DNA from: Deltaproteobacteria bacterium
Lineage (GTDB): Bacteria > Desulfobacterota > DSM-4660 > Desulfatiglandales > B25-G16
DNA: 5,670 nt
Assembly: GCA_019308645.1 (NCBI GenBank)
Contig: JAFDHR010000168.1
Coordinates: forward strand, 1-5,670
Direction of reading: 5' to 3'
Positions 5,550 to 5,670 of the stretch are shown here, piece by piece. Position numbers and translations under genes: made by a program. The notes under the pieces are model-generated. The model did not search any database. It saw only the letters and a list, made by a program, of their open reading frames with translations, and was not told the DNA's origin. Every line of letters starts with the position of its first letter. The first letter of the stretch is position 1.

Positions 5550-5670
5550 TGTTTATCCCGATTGTATCAGCGATTTTTTTGGGCTGATTTATTTGACCAT
5601 TTGGCTAATGGATCTATCGGAACCGAAAATCCAATTTGAAATTATACAGCCAGGGGATTCTCGGGTCAAC

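Larger units (their letters stand above)
5292..5670. other. Gene-free 3' region with repeats
   Basis: No convincing gene is seen on either strand. Positions 5292-5385 are AT-rich with no clear terminator after cobC. A C-rich/G-rich hairpin element occupies about 5391-5457, and a dispersed repeat copy lies at 5491-5549. The rest, 5550-5670, shows only a weak 6-bp inverted repeat (ATCAGC 5566-5571 with GCTGAT 5583-5588). The plus-strand open frame from 5367 to 5639 runs straight through both repeats, has low-complexity content and matches no family I recognise, so I do not call it. Confidence 0.7.

Noticed and set aside
5367..5639. 90-codon plus-strand open frame downstream of cobC
   Set aside because: It passes through the hairpin element and the dispersed repeat, has no family motif and no ribosome binding site, and its translation is what such repeats give when read through.
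5614..5670. Minus-strand frame open from the right edge for 18 codons, which could be the end of a gene outside the window
   Set aside because: Eighteen open codons are expected by chance, and the short translation matches nothing that I recognise.

Overview
The window holds one compact, all-plus-strand block for the late (nucleotide-loop) steps of adenosylcobalamin synthesis. The order is cobU (172-702), cobT (734-1798), cobS (1832-2560), cobD (2557-3633), cbiB (3635-4603) and a CobC-type phosphatase (4686-5291). Each of the six is recognised from its own family motifs. All reading frames are intact and no catalytic residue that I could check is lost. The one conservative change is Asp for the usual Glu in a CobT motif.

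The genes form a coherent pathway. CobD makes (R)-1-amino-2-propanol phosphate from threonine phosphate, and CbiB joins it to adenosylcobyric acid to give adenosylcobinamide phosphate. CobU activates this to adenosylcobinamide-GDP. CobT makes alpha-ribazole phosphate from nicotinate mononucleotide and the lower-ligand base, and CobS joins the two halves. CobC removes the phosphate. Corrin-ring genes, the adenosyltransferase, cobyric acid synthase, threonine kinase and lower-base synthesis genes are not in the window.

Layout: 1-171 is non-coding and repeat-rich. From 172 to 4603 five genes are packed with gaps of 31, 33 and 1 bp and one 4-bp ATGA overlap, so they probably form one transcription unit. 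From 4604 to 4685 lies a GC-rich element of interleaved inverted repeats, followed by the AT-richer phosphatase gene. From 5292 to 5670 there is no convincing gene, only a G/C hairpin element and a dispersed repeat. That repeat matches, in inverted orientation, one in the 5' flank (27 of 30 bases in the core).

Organism: a bacterium, since it uses bacterial-type CobU rather than archaeal CobY and has Shine-Dalgarno sites before cobT and cobD. The moderate GC content and dense short dispersed palindromes (the 'GTCATTTCGAC...GAGAAATCTT' type) recall anaerobic Desulfobacterota or similar environmental genomes. That placement is an impression from memory, because the window has no taxonomic marker. 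I found no new enzyme system. The least explained content is the repeat elements around the operon.
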